39,330 nucleotides of DNA from Flavobacteriaceae bacterium (GCA_013043825.1 JABDNM010000014.1:1-39330), one strand, 5' to 3'. Shown: positions 8,233 through 16,409, numbered from the stretch's first letter. Notes: generated by a model not told the origin, from the sequence alone. Made by a program: numbers and translations.

Positions 8233-10341
8233 ATGAAGAAATTCATAGCGCTTCTTGCCCTTGCCGCTTTAATTGCTCCCTTCAGCTTTGCTCAAACCAC
8301 TACTACTTCCTTCGAAAGATATCCTGTCTTCCCAAATTGCGAACCGGTAGACATGAATATGTTGGAAAGTTGTTTTAACAATACGGTTCGGGAATTTATC
8401 TATGAAAACTTTCAGGAACCCGACGTGGTTTCCAAAGAAAATTACAGCGGGGCCATGAGTGTGTTTTTCGAAGTGGATAAAGAGGGGAATTTCAAAGTGT
8501 TATATACAGATGCTGTTTATCCGGAACTGAAAGAAGAGCTGAAACGGGTTTTCGCTTTGTTGCCAAAAATCGAACCGGCCATCAACAATGGTTTGCCGGC
8601 TTATACCCAATTTACAATGGAGCTTAATGTGCCTTTGGGAACGCTTACGAGGGAGAACCCGGTTGCTAAAGAAGCCGCAGTAATAAAACCGGATCAAAAG
8701 ATTGGCAATGTCGAGAATGCCGAATACGATGCTATTGAAAAGCTACCTTACAGCAACGATGAGTACCAATCTGGAATAAACATTCCCTTATCTCATCACA
8801 ATTACAGCCTTTTCGATCCGGCCCTGAACCAGGTTGGAACCAATAATCACACTGCGCAGAAACCCTATATCTATAGTGAAGTAAATAAGTACTATAATTT
8901 TGAAGCCGAGAATGCTTCAATTAGCAGGGATCGTAGCAGCTGGTTTGGGCGCAAGTGGTGGAACGAGCATATGGTGACCTTAAAAGGAAAGGACTATTGG
9001 ATCACCTTGGATCCGGGAGTCGACCTTCAGGTTGGGAAAGATACAGACACCGATATCAACACCTACAATAATACTCGGCTGGTTTACACCCAGGGTGGGA
9101 TAGGAAAGAAAATTAATTTCTTCGCTGTAATCTATGAGAGTCAGGGGCGATTTGCCGATTATTTCAATCGCTTTGCTGAGGCACGGGCTCCGGATGGAGG
9201 AAATCCGGCGATCATTCCAGGAAGAGGGATCGCAAAACGCTTCCGAAGTGATTCGTACGACTATCCTATCGCGACGGGCCATGTATCATTTACCCCTTCG
9301 GAACACTTCAATATTCAGCTGGGTCACGGGAAAAATTTTATAGGTGACGGGTACCGATCCTTGCTTTTAAGCGACAACGCTAGCCCGTATCCTTTTTTTA
9401 AGTTGAATACGACTTTTTGGAAATTGAAATATACCAATACCTGGATGTCGTTGCGCGATGTCCGGTCTGCTGTAACCTTGGATGGTTCTTTCCGAACCAA
9501 ATACATGGCAAACCACTACCTGAGCTATAATGTAACCAAACGATTGAATATTGGTCTGTTCGAATCGGTGATCTGGGAGAACGATAATGACCGAGGATTT
9601 GATTTTAATTATCTAAATCCGGTGATCTTTTTCAGAGCTATTGAGTTTTCCACGGGCTCACGAGGTGGGAACGCCCTCATCGGGTTAAGTGCGAAATACA
9701 AGTTTACCAACCGGATAAATGCCTACGCACAACTGATCATTGACGAATTCTCCTCTAGCGACATTTTTGGAGGAGAAGGCAGTTACAAGAACAAGACCGG
9801 TTACCAAGTGGGAGCGAAGTATTACGATGCCTTTGGAATAAAAAATTTATACCTTCAAACCGAATACAACCGGGTTCGGCCATTTACATACTCCCACAAT
9901 ACCATTGTTTTAAACTATGGGCATAATAACCAATCGATGGCCCACACCTTAGGCGCGAACTTCTCAGAGTTTATAGGAATTGCACGCTATCAAAAAGGGC
10001 GTGTTTTCGGTGATCTTAAGGTGATCGTTGCCAAACGTGGCTTCGAATTCAATACATCGGAAGATATGATTTTTTATGGCGGAAGTATCTTCGGAACGGA
10101 AGACGACAGGAAAGACGACCTGGGCAATGAACTTGGTCAAGGAAATACAACCGATTTCTTTCACACCGAACTGGTCGCAGGATATCTAATCAATCCCTCC
10201 ACCAACTTAAAAGTGTACGGCAGCGTTATTTTTCGTGATTTTAAACCTGAACTGGATACCGAAACCACTTTCGAGAATCAAACCACCTGGATCAACTTTG
10301 GCATTCGAACGGATCTGTTCAACTGGTACAACGATTTTTAG
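8233..10341 (+). CDS. remB: RemB-like gliding-motility-associated outer-membrane protein
   Basis: A 702-residue secreted protein with a clear signal peptide (MKKFIALLALAALIAPFSFAQ). Residues about 29-140 are a TonB C-terminal-like domain, alignable by eye with the two upstream TonB proteins: YPVFPNCE, a second Cys, VFFEVDKEGNFKVL and PELKEELKRVFALLPK. After a linker, residues about 225-702 form an outer-membrane beta-barrel resembling Wzi-type capsule-assembly proteins (LGHGKNFIGDGYRSLLLSD) and ending in a barrel-like strand. From memory, RemB is encoded a few genes downstream of sprA in F. johnsoniae, and its loss reduces spreading; the assignment here rests on this architecture and position. 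It could instead be named a Wzi-family protein. The gene ends 4 bases from a convergent gene, with no terminator seen. Confidence 0.7.
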   Translation: MKKFIALLALAALIAPFSFAQTTTTSFERYPVFPNCEPVDMNMLESCFNNTVREFIYENFQEPDVVSKENYSGAMSVFFEVDKEGNFKVLYTDAVYPELKEELKRVFALLPKIEPAINNGLPAYTQFTMELNVPLGTLTRENPVAKEAAVIKPDQKIGNVENAEYDAIEKLPYSNDEYQSGINIPLSHHNYSLFDPALNQVGTNNHTAQKPYIYSEVNKYYNFEAENASISRDRSSWFGRKWWNEHMVTLKGKDYWITLDPGVDLQVGKDTDTDINTYNNTRLVYTQGGIGKKINFFAVIYESQGRFADYFNRFAEARAPDGGNPAIIPGRGIAKRFRSDSYDYPIATGHVSFTPSEHFNIQLGHGKNFIGDGYRSLLLSDNASPYPFFKLNTTFWKLKYTNTWMSLRDVRSAVTLDGSFRTKYMANHYLSYNVTKRLNIGLFESVIWENDNDRGFDFNYLNPVIFFRAIEFSTGSRGGNALIGLSAKYKFTNRINAYAQLIIDEFSSSDIFGGEGSYKNKTGYQVGAKYYDAFGIKNLYLQTEYNRVRPFTYSHNTIVLNYGHNNQSMAHTLGANFSEFIGIARYQKGRVFGDLKVIVAKRGFEFNTSEDMIFYGGSIFGTEDDRKDDLGNELGQGNTTDFFHTELVAGYLINPSTNLKVYGSVIFRDFKPELDTETTFENQTTWINFGIRTDLFNWYNDF

Positions 10342-10345
10342 GTCA

Positions 10346-11392
10346 CTATTTTTTCCGGTCCAGCTTACCGTATTTCTTTTTTGCGTGGTCGTAGATAAGC
10401 CCTATGAAGCGTTCAGTAGCAATAAAACCAGCTCCGAAGCCTTTTGCATCGTATTCCTCACTTAAGTTCTTCATGGCCATGACTTCTTCTCTAGACTTTC
10501 CACTTACATATTGAAATGACACTCGATCCAGCAGTGCTTTCATCATGCGATGCGTGAAATCTACGTCTGCTTTGGTGGCGATCAATCCGTGTCCAGGTAT
10601 TATTTTCGTTTCATCGTCGATCATACCTAACACTTGACCTAGTGCTTTGATATAGCCCTCGTAATTGCCTCCACTCTTCGTATCTATAAAAGGGTATTTC
10701 CCGTTGAAAAAGACATCACCCGTATGTAGAATGTTACTTTCAGTAAAGTATACCAGTGCATCTCCATCTGTATGGGCATTGTGTACATGAAAAACCATGA
10801 TCGTCTCTCCGTTGTAATGGAAGGTAATGTTGTCTGAAAAGGTGATCAAAGGGAATGCAGTTTCTTTCGGCCTGAGCTTTGCTTGTTCCTCAACCCTCGC
10901 TTTAGCCTTACTTTCCGCAATTTCCCTATTTCCATCTTCACGAAGCTTTTCCATTTGCTTTTCAAAATTCGCGTTATCTTCCTTCGATTCCTCCAGCAAT
11001 GCCTGGTTGACCAATCGTCTTCGTACATTGTCGTGCGAGTAAACGATTGTACCCTTAAAGATCATGTTTTTATTACCACCGGTATGGTCGCCATGATGAT
11101 GTGTATTCACCAAAAATTGAATGGGTTTGTCGCTTAAAGTTTGCACCAATTGGACGATTTCGGGGATGGCTTCAGCAAATTGACTATCGATCATGAGTAC
11201 ACCATCTTCACCAATTTGTATCCCAATATTACCACCTTTTCCTTTGAACATATAAATTTGATCGGTCATTTTGTACATGGTTATCGTCCGGGCCGGAGCA
11301 TTTGGAGTTGTTCCGGTAGTATCCCCATCCTGAGCCATGGAAACCATGCTGAATGATGCAGCGAATAATAAACACACAAATTTGTTACGCAT
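10346..11392 (-). CDS. Secreted metallo-beta-lactamase-fold hydrolase
   Basis: A 348-residue protein with a signal peptide ending near SMVSMAQ (residues 14-21), so it is probably periplasmic. The zinc-binding motif HxHxDH is present as H98, H100, D102 and H103. Other likely ligands are H207 in AHTDGD, D226 in HTGDVFF and H268 in PGHG. This is the binuclear MBL-fold set, related to subclass B and SoxH/quinoprotein-relay type hydrolases rather than a proven beta-lactamase. A charged, probably helical stretch (about residues 123-180, Glu/Lys/Arg-rich) interrupts the core between the first and second ligand groups. The substrate is unknown. It is convergent with the remB-like gene and divergent from the heme O synthase gene. 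Confidence 0.88.
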   Translation of the reverse strand: MRNKFVCLLFAASFSMVSMAQDGDTTGTTPNAPARTITMYKMTDQIYMFKGKGGNIGIQIGEDGVLMIDSQFAEAIPEIVQLVQTLSDKPIQFLVNTHHHGDHTGGNKNMIFKGTIVYSHDNVRRRLVNQALLEESKEDNANFEKQMEKLREDGNREIAESKAKARVEEQAKLRPKETAFPLITFSDNITFHYNGETIMVFHVHNAHTDGDALVYFTESNILHTGDVFFNGKYPFIDTKSGGNYEGYIKALGQVLGMIDDETKIIPGHGLIATKADVDFTHRMMKALLDRVSFQYVSGKSREEVMAMKNLSEEYDAKGFGAGFIATERFIGLIYDHAKKKYGKLDRKK

Positions 11393-11427
11393 AATAATAA
11401 TTTTTAAGAAGGCTCCAAGTTACTAAA

Positions 11428-11452
11428 ATTGTTCAAATAGCCTTCGAACAAT
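11428..11452. repeat. Inverted repeat upstream of the heme O synthase promoter
   Basis: ATTGTTC and GAACAAT (7 bp each, 11-base spacer) form a perfect inverted repeat in the divergent spacer, ending 12 bases before the -33 TTG. Its position suits an operator, but this is inference only. Confidence 0.35.
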
Positions 11453-11464
11453 ATGAGATATATA

Positions 11465-11495
11465 TTGTGAAAAATAGGCCCGTACCGTATCTTTG
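11465..11495 (+). promoter_or_regulatory. Promoter of the heme O synthase/oxidase operon
   Basis: TTG (11465-11467), a 20-base spacer and TATCTTTG (11488-11495) match the Bacteroidota sigma-ABfr-type consensus exactly. Transcription would begin about 18-20 bases before the TTG start codon at 11521. Confidence 0.82.
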
Positions 11496-11520
11496 CACCG
11501 CATTTAAATAACAAAGGAAC

Positions 11521-12417
11521 TTGCCTGCTACGCTATCACAGACTTATTGGAATTCGGTGGTCAGAAACTTCACAGAGATCACAAAAATGCGTCTCTCGGT
11601 TAGTGTTGTTTTTTCTTCAGTTGCGGGTTATCTGCTGGGTGTAGTTGGCCCGGTAGATTTTTCTGTTTTATTACTATTATGTTTGGGCGGATATTGTATG
11701 GTTGGAGCTTCTAATGTGTTCAACCAGATCATTGAACGTGACCTGGACGCACTCATGGATCGAACTAAGGACCGACCTATTCCAGGGGGGCGCATGGGAG
11801 TGGCACCGGCTTTTATTCTGGCATCTTTGCTCACGATTAGTGGTATCGCCATACTTTATATTATCAATCCGCAAACGGCCATGTTCGGGGCGATTTCTAT
11901 TTTCATGTACGTTAGCCTTTACACCCCGCTGAAGACCAAAACACCTTTGTCTGTGTTCGTTGGTGCCTTCCCGGGAGCAATTCCCTTCATGTTGGGCTGG
12001 GTTGCCGCTACCAATGATTTCGGTATTGAACCGGGCACCCTTTTTATGATCCAATTTTTTTGGCAATTCCCTCATTTCTGGGCGATCGGCTGGTTTCTTT
12101 TCGATGACTATAAACGAGCCGGTTTCTTCATGTTGCCCAATGGTAAACGCGACAAAGGAACTGCTATTCAAATCGTGCTATACTGCATCTGGACCGTATT
12201 GGCTTCACTTGTTCCGGCTGCGGGGGTAACCGGGCGATTGTACATCACACCCGTTTCGGCAATTCTTGTACTGGTATTGGGTGCATGGCTCATCTTTTAT
12301 GCAATTCGTCTTTATAAAATGCAAACCGATAAGGCAGCTCGACAATTGATGCTGGTGAGTGTTAGTTATATTACACTTTTACAATTAATCTATGTTGCCG
12401 ATAAATTTTTAAGATAA
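11521..12417 (+). CDS. cyoE: Protoheme IX farnesyltransferase (heme O synthase)
   Basis: This UbiA-type membrane enzyme attaches a farnesyl group to protoheme IX to make heme O, the precursor of heme A for the terminal oxidase. The protein is 298 residues with about nine membrane helices. The Asp-rich prenyl-diphosphate site is NQIIERDLDALMDRT (68-82), with DDYKRAGFFMLPNGK as the second conserved segment. The start is TTG at 11521: the frame has a stop at 11509-11511 and no ATG upstream, and the first internal ATG (11587) would remove the conserved N-terminal segment. The promoter lies just upstream. Its stop overlaps the next start by one base (TAATG), so it is translationally coupled to the oxidase subunit gene. 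Also called ctaB. Confidence 0.95.
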   Translation: MPATLSQTYWNSVVRNFTEITKMRLSVSVVFSSVAGYLLGVVGPVDFSVLLLLCLGGYCMVGASNVFNQIIERDLDALMDRTKDRPIPGGRMGVAPAFILASLLTISGIAILYIINPQTAMFGAISIFMYVSLYTPLKTKTPLSVFVGAFPGAIPFMLGWVAATNDFGIEPGTLFMIQFFWQFPHFWAIGWFLFDDYKRAGFFMLPNGKRDKGTAIQIVLYCIWTVLASLVPAAGVTGRLYITPVSAILVLVLGAWLIFYAIRLYKMQTDKAARQLMLVSVSYITLLQLIYVADKFLR

Positions 12418-13004
12418 TGAAGGACTACACCGAAGGAACTCAGGAGCAGAAACACAGGCGCGCGAAGAAAATGATGTTATGGTTCGGTATTGCGAGTATG
12501 GGAATGAGTTTTGCTGGCCTAACCAGTGCTTATGTAGTGAGTAGAACGCGCCGGGACTGGCTAACGGAATTTGAACTACCCCAGGCTTTTTATCTTAGCT
12601 TGGTCGTGATCATTGTGAGTAGTATCGCTATGCATTTCGCTAAAAAATTCGTGAAGCAGGGAGTTCGAAATAAGGGAATGCTGCTGTTGTGGGCTACTTT
12701 TTTGCTGGGCGTGAGCTTTGTTGTCTTGCAATTTCAAGGTTTCACACAGATCATTGACACCATGGGAATCAATTTCACCGGCCCTACCAGCAATGCGAAA
12801 GGGTCGTTCATTTACGTGATCGCAGGAGCACATATTTTACATGTGGTTGCCGCCCTCATTGTAGTGTTGGTGGTAATTTATAATCATTATAAACAAAAGT
12901 ATGACAACGGGAAAACCCTCGGTATAGAACTAGCTGCTACCTTCTGGCATTTTGTAGATATTCTATGGATCTATCTCTTTTTGTTTTTCTATTTCGTTAG
13001 ATAA
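12417..13004 (+). CDS. Cytochrome c oxidase subunit III (short form)
   Basis: A 195-residue heme-copper oxidase subunit III with about five membrane helices. It has the family C-terminal pattern ATFWHFVDILWIYLFLFF and a first helix with GLTSAYVVSR. Subunit III stabilises the catalytic core in the inner membrane. It overlaps cyoE by one base. A second, longer subunit III gene follows 43 bases later, which is typical of Bacteroidota caa3-type oxidase loci. Subunits I and II are not in the window. Confidence 0.93.
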   Translation: MKDYTEGTQEQKHRRAKKMMLWFGIASMGMSFAGLTSAYVVSRTRRDWLTEFELPQAFYLSLVVIIVSSIAMHFAKKFVKQGVRNKGMLLLWATFLLGVSFVVLQFQGFTQIIDTMGINFTGPTSNAKGSFIYVIAGAHILHVVAALIVVLVVIYNHYKQKYDNGKTLGIELAATFWHFVDILWIYLFLFFYFVR

Positions 13005-13014
13005 AAATTATACT

Positions 13015-13022
13015 TATTTTTG
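13015..13022 (+). promoter_or_regulatory. Possible internal -7 element
   Basis: TATTTTTG matches TAnnTTTG exactly, 25 bases before the second subunit III gene, but no TTG lies 17-23 bases upstream. It may be chance in an A/T-rich gap. Confidence 0.3.
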
Positions 13023-13047
13023 CTCACTAATAAACCAAATTCTTTTT

Positions 13048-14031
13048 ATGGAAGCTACCGTTGTTAAAACTGGTACCGAAGGAAAAACCTGGGGTGGAGG
13101 TAACCGCCCACTGAACGCCAGCTATGGCAAAATGATGATGTGGTTTTTCATTGTTTCAGATGCCTTGACTTTCTCTGGTTTTATTGCCTCTTACGGTTTC
13201 TCAAGATTCAAATTTATCGATGCCTGGCCTATTGCGGACGAAGTTTTTACGCACGTTCCTTTCCTCCATGGAGTTCCAGCTCCAATGTACTATGTGGCTT
13301 TTATGACGCTTGTGTTGATTTTTTCATCGGTGACTATGGTACTGGCGGTAGACGCCGGACATAAAATGCAGAAGAATAAAGTGATCTGGTATATGTTCTT
13401 CACCATCATTGGTGGGGCTGTATTCGTGGGATCGCAGGCATGGGAATGGGCTACGTTTATTAAAGGAGACTATGGTGCTGTGGAAACCAAAGGTGGTAAG
13501 ATCCTGCAGTTTTTAGATACAGATGGAAAGCGAGTCGCTATTGCCGATTTTGCGGTGGACCTCCCAACTGAACGCGCCGTAAACGAGCGCAACACCGGGG
13601 TTTGGTTCGACACCGAACCAGAGACCTTAACCACCTTCAGTTTTGAAGAAGTGAAAGCGGGTTTCCTCGCAAATGATAACTTGCTTGTACGAACCCAATA
13701 TTTGAATGAAAAAGGGGAACCCACCGTGCTTTCCAGGGAAGAATCGATCGCTAAAATAGAGAATGATGGAAAGTTAGTGGTCGAAGGAGCTAATTTAATA
13801 CGCAATGAATACGGGCATCCGCTATTCGCCGATTTCTTTTTCTTTATTACAGGATTTCACGGTTTCCACGTTTTCTCCGGTGTGATCATAAATATTATAA
13901 TCTTCTTTAACGTGATCCTGGGTACTTACGAGCGACGTAAGAATTATGAAATGGTCGAGAAGGTAGGATTGTACTGGCACTTTGTGGATTTGGTCTGGGT
14001 ATTTGTGTTTACCTTCTTCTATCTTGTTTAA
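13048..14031 (+). CDS. Cytochrome c oxidase subunit III (long form with soluble insertion)
   Basis: A 327-residue subunit III. The membrane core is recognisable at both ends: helices at about 30-50, 78-100 and 113-133, then FADFFFFITGFHGFHVFSG and YWHFVDLVWVFVFTFFYLV. Between them, at about residues 140-256, lies a soluble insertion of some 115 residues rich in Glu, Asp and Thr. Long subunit III proteins are, as far as I recall, usual in this group, so the insertion is probably not a recent event. It is followed by subunit IV after 18 bases and belongs to the same operon. No frameshift is seen at either edge of the insertion. Confidence 0.93.
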   Translation: MEATVVKTGTEGKTWGGGNRPLNASYGKMMMWFFIVSDALTFSGFIASYGFSRFKFIDAWPIADEVFTHVPFLHGVPAPMYYVAFMTLVLIFSSVTMVLAVDAGHKMQKNKVIWYMFFTIIGGAVFVGSQAWEWATFIKGDYGAVETKGGKILQFLDTDGKRVAIADFAVDLPTERAVNERNTGVWFDTEPETLTTFSFEEVKAGFLANDNLLVRTQYLNEKGEPTVLSREESIAKIENDGKLVVEGANLIRNEYGHPLFADFFFFITGFHGFHVFSGVIINIIIFFNVILGTYERRKNYEMVEKVGLYWHFVDLVWVFVFTFFYLV

Positions 14032-14049
14032 AACTGAATAATTTCTGAA

Positions 14050-14433
14050 ATGGCACACGAACATAAATTAGAAATCTTTAGAGGACTTTGGAAATTCAAG
14101 TCCAATGTGAGTAAAATATGGGGTGTGTTTGCATTCCTTTGTGTGGTTACGGCCGTAGAAGTGTATTTAGGTATTACCAAACCCGAAGCACTCACACAAC
14201 ATCGCTTTCTGGCGATGAAATGGCTCAACTGGATCTTCATCATACTTACGTTGGTAAAGGCCTATTATATTACCTGGGACTTCATGCACCAGCGGGATGA
14301 AACCAAAGCCATGCGTAGAGCCGTGGTTTGGACAGCAGTATTCCTCATTTGCTACTTGATTCTAATTCTTTTGATCGAAGGCGATTACATTTTCGATATC
14401 TATAAGGAGAATTATGTAAAGTTCGATTTCTAA
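14050..14433 (+). CDS. Cytochrome c oxidase subunit IV
   Basis: A 127-residue protein with three membrane helices (about residues 23-40, 57-75 and 91-110), matching the small subunit IV of prokaryotic caa3-type oxidases. It starts 18 bases after subunit III and is the last structural gene of the oxidase operon: a terminator follows at 14456. It has no catalytic residues; the role is structural. Confidence 0.88.
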   Translation: MAHEHKLEIFRGLWKFKSNVSKIWGVFAFLCVVTAVEVYLGITKPEALTQHRFLAMKWLNWIFIILTLVKAYYITWDFMHQRDETKAMRRAVVWTAVFLICYLILILLIEGDYIFDIYKENYVKFDF

Positions 14434-14455
14434 CTTCAGAAACAATAAATTTTAT

Positions 14456-14479
14456 ACCCTGCTTTAGCAGGGTTTTTTT
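14456..14479 (+). terminator. Rho-independent terminator of the oxidase operon
   Basis: A 7-bp stem (ACCCTGC / GCAGGGT) with the loop TTTA is followed by a seven-T run to 14479. It separates the structural block from the assembly block. Confidence 0.9.
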
Positions 14480-14513
14480 ATACGTTAAAGAATTTTAAAA
14501 TAAGTTCAAAAGG

Positions 14514-14544
14514 TTGTTCAAACCTTGTCGCAATCGTATTTTTG
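14514..14544 (+). promoter_or_regulatory. Promoter of the SCO/assembly operon
   Basis: TTG (14514-14516), a 20-base spacer and TATTTTTG (14537-14544) match the Bacteroidota promoter exactly. A short inverted repeat (AAGGTT / AACCTT, 14510-14526) overlaps the TTG element. Confidence 0.8.
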
Positions 14545-14586
14545 TATTTCTTCTTCCGTGTATGTGTGGATTTAAAATGAATCAAC

Positions 14587-15261
14587 TTGCAAATTAAAAA
14601 GTATATAGTCCTTTCTGTCCTGTTTCTATTGCCTATCACGGCATATATGTTCTTTGCTACCGGAAAGGATAATTTTGTAAAATTACCATCCCTTACCTAC
14701 GGAGTTAGTGAGTTGAATACATTCACTACCCTCGAAGGCGATTCGATCCAGTTGGAAGGTAAGATCACCGTCCTTATGTTCTTCGGAAGTGATATTGAAT
14801 CTAAAAAGGCAAGTGCATTTAACCTGGCGCATAAGATCTATAAAAAGAACCACCAGTTCAACGATTTTCAGTTTGTGGCTCTCATTACGGAGGGCGAAAA
14901 AGCGGCCGCTATTCAACTGAAGGAAAAATTGCGGGAGATCGAGGATCCGAAACACTGGAAATTTGCCATAGGCGCACCAGAGGCTATCGAGCAAGTATTC
15001 AGCTCCTTGAAATCGAACTCCCTGCTCGATGAAAGCCTAGGGACCCATATGGTTTTTATCATAGATAAAGATCGTACCCTGAGAGGACGGGATGATGATG
15101 AAGACGTAGGATTATTGTATGGATTCGATGCCAGTGACTACGCCGAAGTGAATAACAAAATGAGCGATGATGTGAAAGTCATCCTGGCAGAATACAGATT
15201 GGAACTCAAAAAATACAAGGCAGATCGTAAAGATGAATTCAGAGACAAGAATTTGAAATGA
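14587..15261 (+). CDS. SCO-like membrane-anchored protein without cysteines
   Basis: A 224-residue protein with an N-terminal membrane anchor (about residues 5-24) and a thioredoxin-like body. It resembles the downstream SCO protein in layout: a strand ITVLMFFGSD sits where SCO has its CxxxC strand, and THMVFIIDKDRTLRGR (from T153) matches the SCO segment that bears the copper-binding His, with H154 in place. The protein has no cysteine, so it cannot act as a normal SCO copper donor or thiol reductase. The start is TTG at 14587: the frame has a stop at 14578-14580, and the nearest ATG (14577) is in another frame and closes after six codons. The stop overlaps the SCO start by four bases (ATGA). 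Function unknown; an oxidase-assembly partner is inferred from context. Confidence 0.8.
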   Translation: MQIKKYIVLSVLFLLPITAYMFFATGKDNFVKLPSLTYGVSELNTFTTLEGDSIQLEGKITVLMFFGSDIESKKASAFNLAHKIYKKNHQFNDFQFVALITEGEKAAAIQLKEKLREIEDPKHWKFAIGAPEAIEQVFSSLKSNSLLDESLGTHMVFIIDKDRTLRGRDDDEDVGLLYGFDASDYAEVNNKMSDDVKVILAEYRLELKKYKADRKDEFRDKNLK

Positions 15262-15881
15262 AAAATTACTCCTACATAGGGATCTCCTTTATTATCCTGA
15301 TCTTCGGAATTTGGGCCGTACCTAAGATCGTTGGCAATTTTAGCGAACCAAATATGGCAACCATTGGGCAGGTGCCTGCTTTCAGCTTTACCAATCAGGA
15401 TGGTGAAACCATCACAAACTCAGACTACCATGGCAAGATTTACATAGCCGAGTTCTTTTTTACAACTTGTCCGTCCATATGTCCCATAATGAATCGAAAT
15501 ATGGTAAAGATCCAGAACGAATTCTATGGAAATCCCAATCTTGGGATCGCTTCGTTTACTATCAATCCGGAGTATGATACCCCTGAAGTCCTCAAGGAGT
15601 ATGCAATTAGTTATAAGGTGACCAATCCAAACTGGCATATGCTCACCGGGGAGAAAGAAAATATCTATCAATTGGCCAATGAAGGATTCAATTTATACGT
15701 TGGGGAAGCCCCCGATGTGGAGGGTGGTTTTGAGCACAGTGGCTTCTTTGCCTTGATAGACCAGCAAGGAAATATACGATCGCGATTGGATGAACATGGT
15801 AACCCACTTATTTATTATGACGGGCTGGAGCAGGAAGGAATTCAAATGCTCATTGAAGATATCAGGAAATTACTAAAATAA
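15258..15881 (+). CDS. SCO family copper chaperone/thiol protein
   Basis: SCO proteins help build the CuA centre of cytochrome oxidase subunit II by delivering copper and/or reducing its cysteines on the outer face of the inner membrane. This 207-residue protein has an N-terminal anchor (about residues 5-25), the CxxxC site C71/C75 in TTCPSICP, and the conserved His H160 in FEHSGFFALID. All three copper ligands are present. It overlaps the preceding cysteine-free relative by four bases and is followed by DUF420 after two bases. The adjacent oxidase operon supports the role. Confidence 0.93.
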   Translation: MKNYSYIGISFIILIFGIWAVPKIVGNFSEPNMATIGQVPAFSFTNQDGETITNSDYHGKIYIAEFFFTTCPSICPIMNRNMVKIQNEFYGNPNLGIASFTINPEYDTPEVLKEYAISYKVTNPNWHMLTGEKENIYQLANEGFNLYVGEAPDVEGGFEHSGFFALIDQQGNIRSRLDEHGNPLIYYDGLEQEGIQMLIEDIRKLLK

Positions 15882-15883
15882 AC

Positions 15884-16408
15884 ATGTCGACCCACCATTC
15901 AGAAAAGAAATATAACATATGGATCTGGATCTTGTCCATAGCCGTGCCGTTGTTAGTAGCTGTGCTTTTTAACTATCGCATCGAAGGCGTGGATCGTCTT
16001 GGTTTTCTACCGCCTATCTATGCATCCATCAATGCCCTTACTGCTGTGTTGTTGGTAATAGCCGTGGTCATGATCAAACGAGGAAAGCGAAAAACGCATG
16101 AGCGTATCATGAAAACATGTATACTCCTCTCGGTGTTGTTTTTAGCCATGTACGTTGCCTATCATATGACCGCCGATGAAACCAAGTTCGGGGGCGAAGG
16201 CGCATCACGTATGATCTATTTTTTTGTTTTAATAAGTCATATTTTCCTTTCCATTGGAGTAATTCCATTTGTACTCATTACCTATGTACGTGCGATAACG
16301 GGAAATTTCGAACGACATAAAAGGATAGCGCGTATCACCTTTCCCATCTGGTTGTATGTCGCAATTACCGGAGTTATAGTATATTTAATGATATCGCCTT
16401 ACTATTAA
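15884..16408 (+). CDS. DUF420 family membrane protein
   Basis: A 174-residue protein with about five membrane helices, recognisable as DUF420. It carries histidines at helix edges (HERIMKT, AYHMTAD, LISHIFLS, FERHKRIAR). DUF420 genes often lie beside SCO and cytochrome oxidase genes, so a role in oxidase biogenesis or heme/copper handling is likely but unproven. It starts two bases after the SCO stop and is followed by the CxxC mini-protein after one base, which points to a single transcript. Confidence 0.87.
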   Translation: MSTHHSEKKYNIWIWILSIAVPLLVAVLFNYRIEGVDRLGFLPPIYASINALTAVLLVIAVVMIKRGKRKTHERIMKTCILLSVLFLAMYVAYHMTADETKFGGEGASRMIYFFVLISHIFLSIGVIPFVLITYVRAITGNFERHKRIARITFPIWLYVAITGVIVYLMISPYY

Positions 16409-16409
16409 T

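Noticed and set aside
11449-11467. CAATAT/ATATTG inverted repeat overlapping the cyoE -33 element
   Set aside because: Six A/T-rich bases with a 7-base spacer are easily produced by chance; the longer neighbouring repeat is a better candidate.
11677-12171. 164-codon minus-strand ORF inside cyoE
   Set aside because: Shadow of a conserved membrane enzyme gene; the translated product has no coherent pattern.
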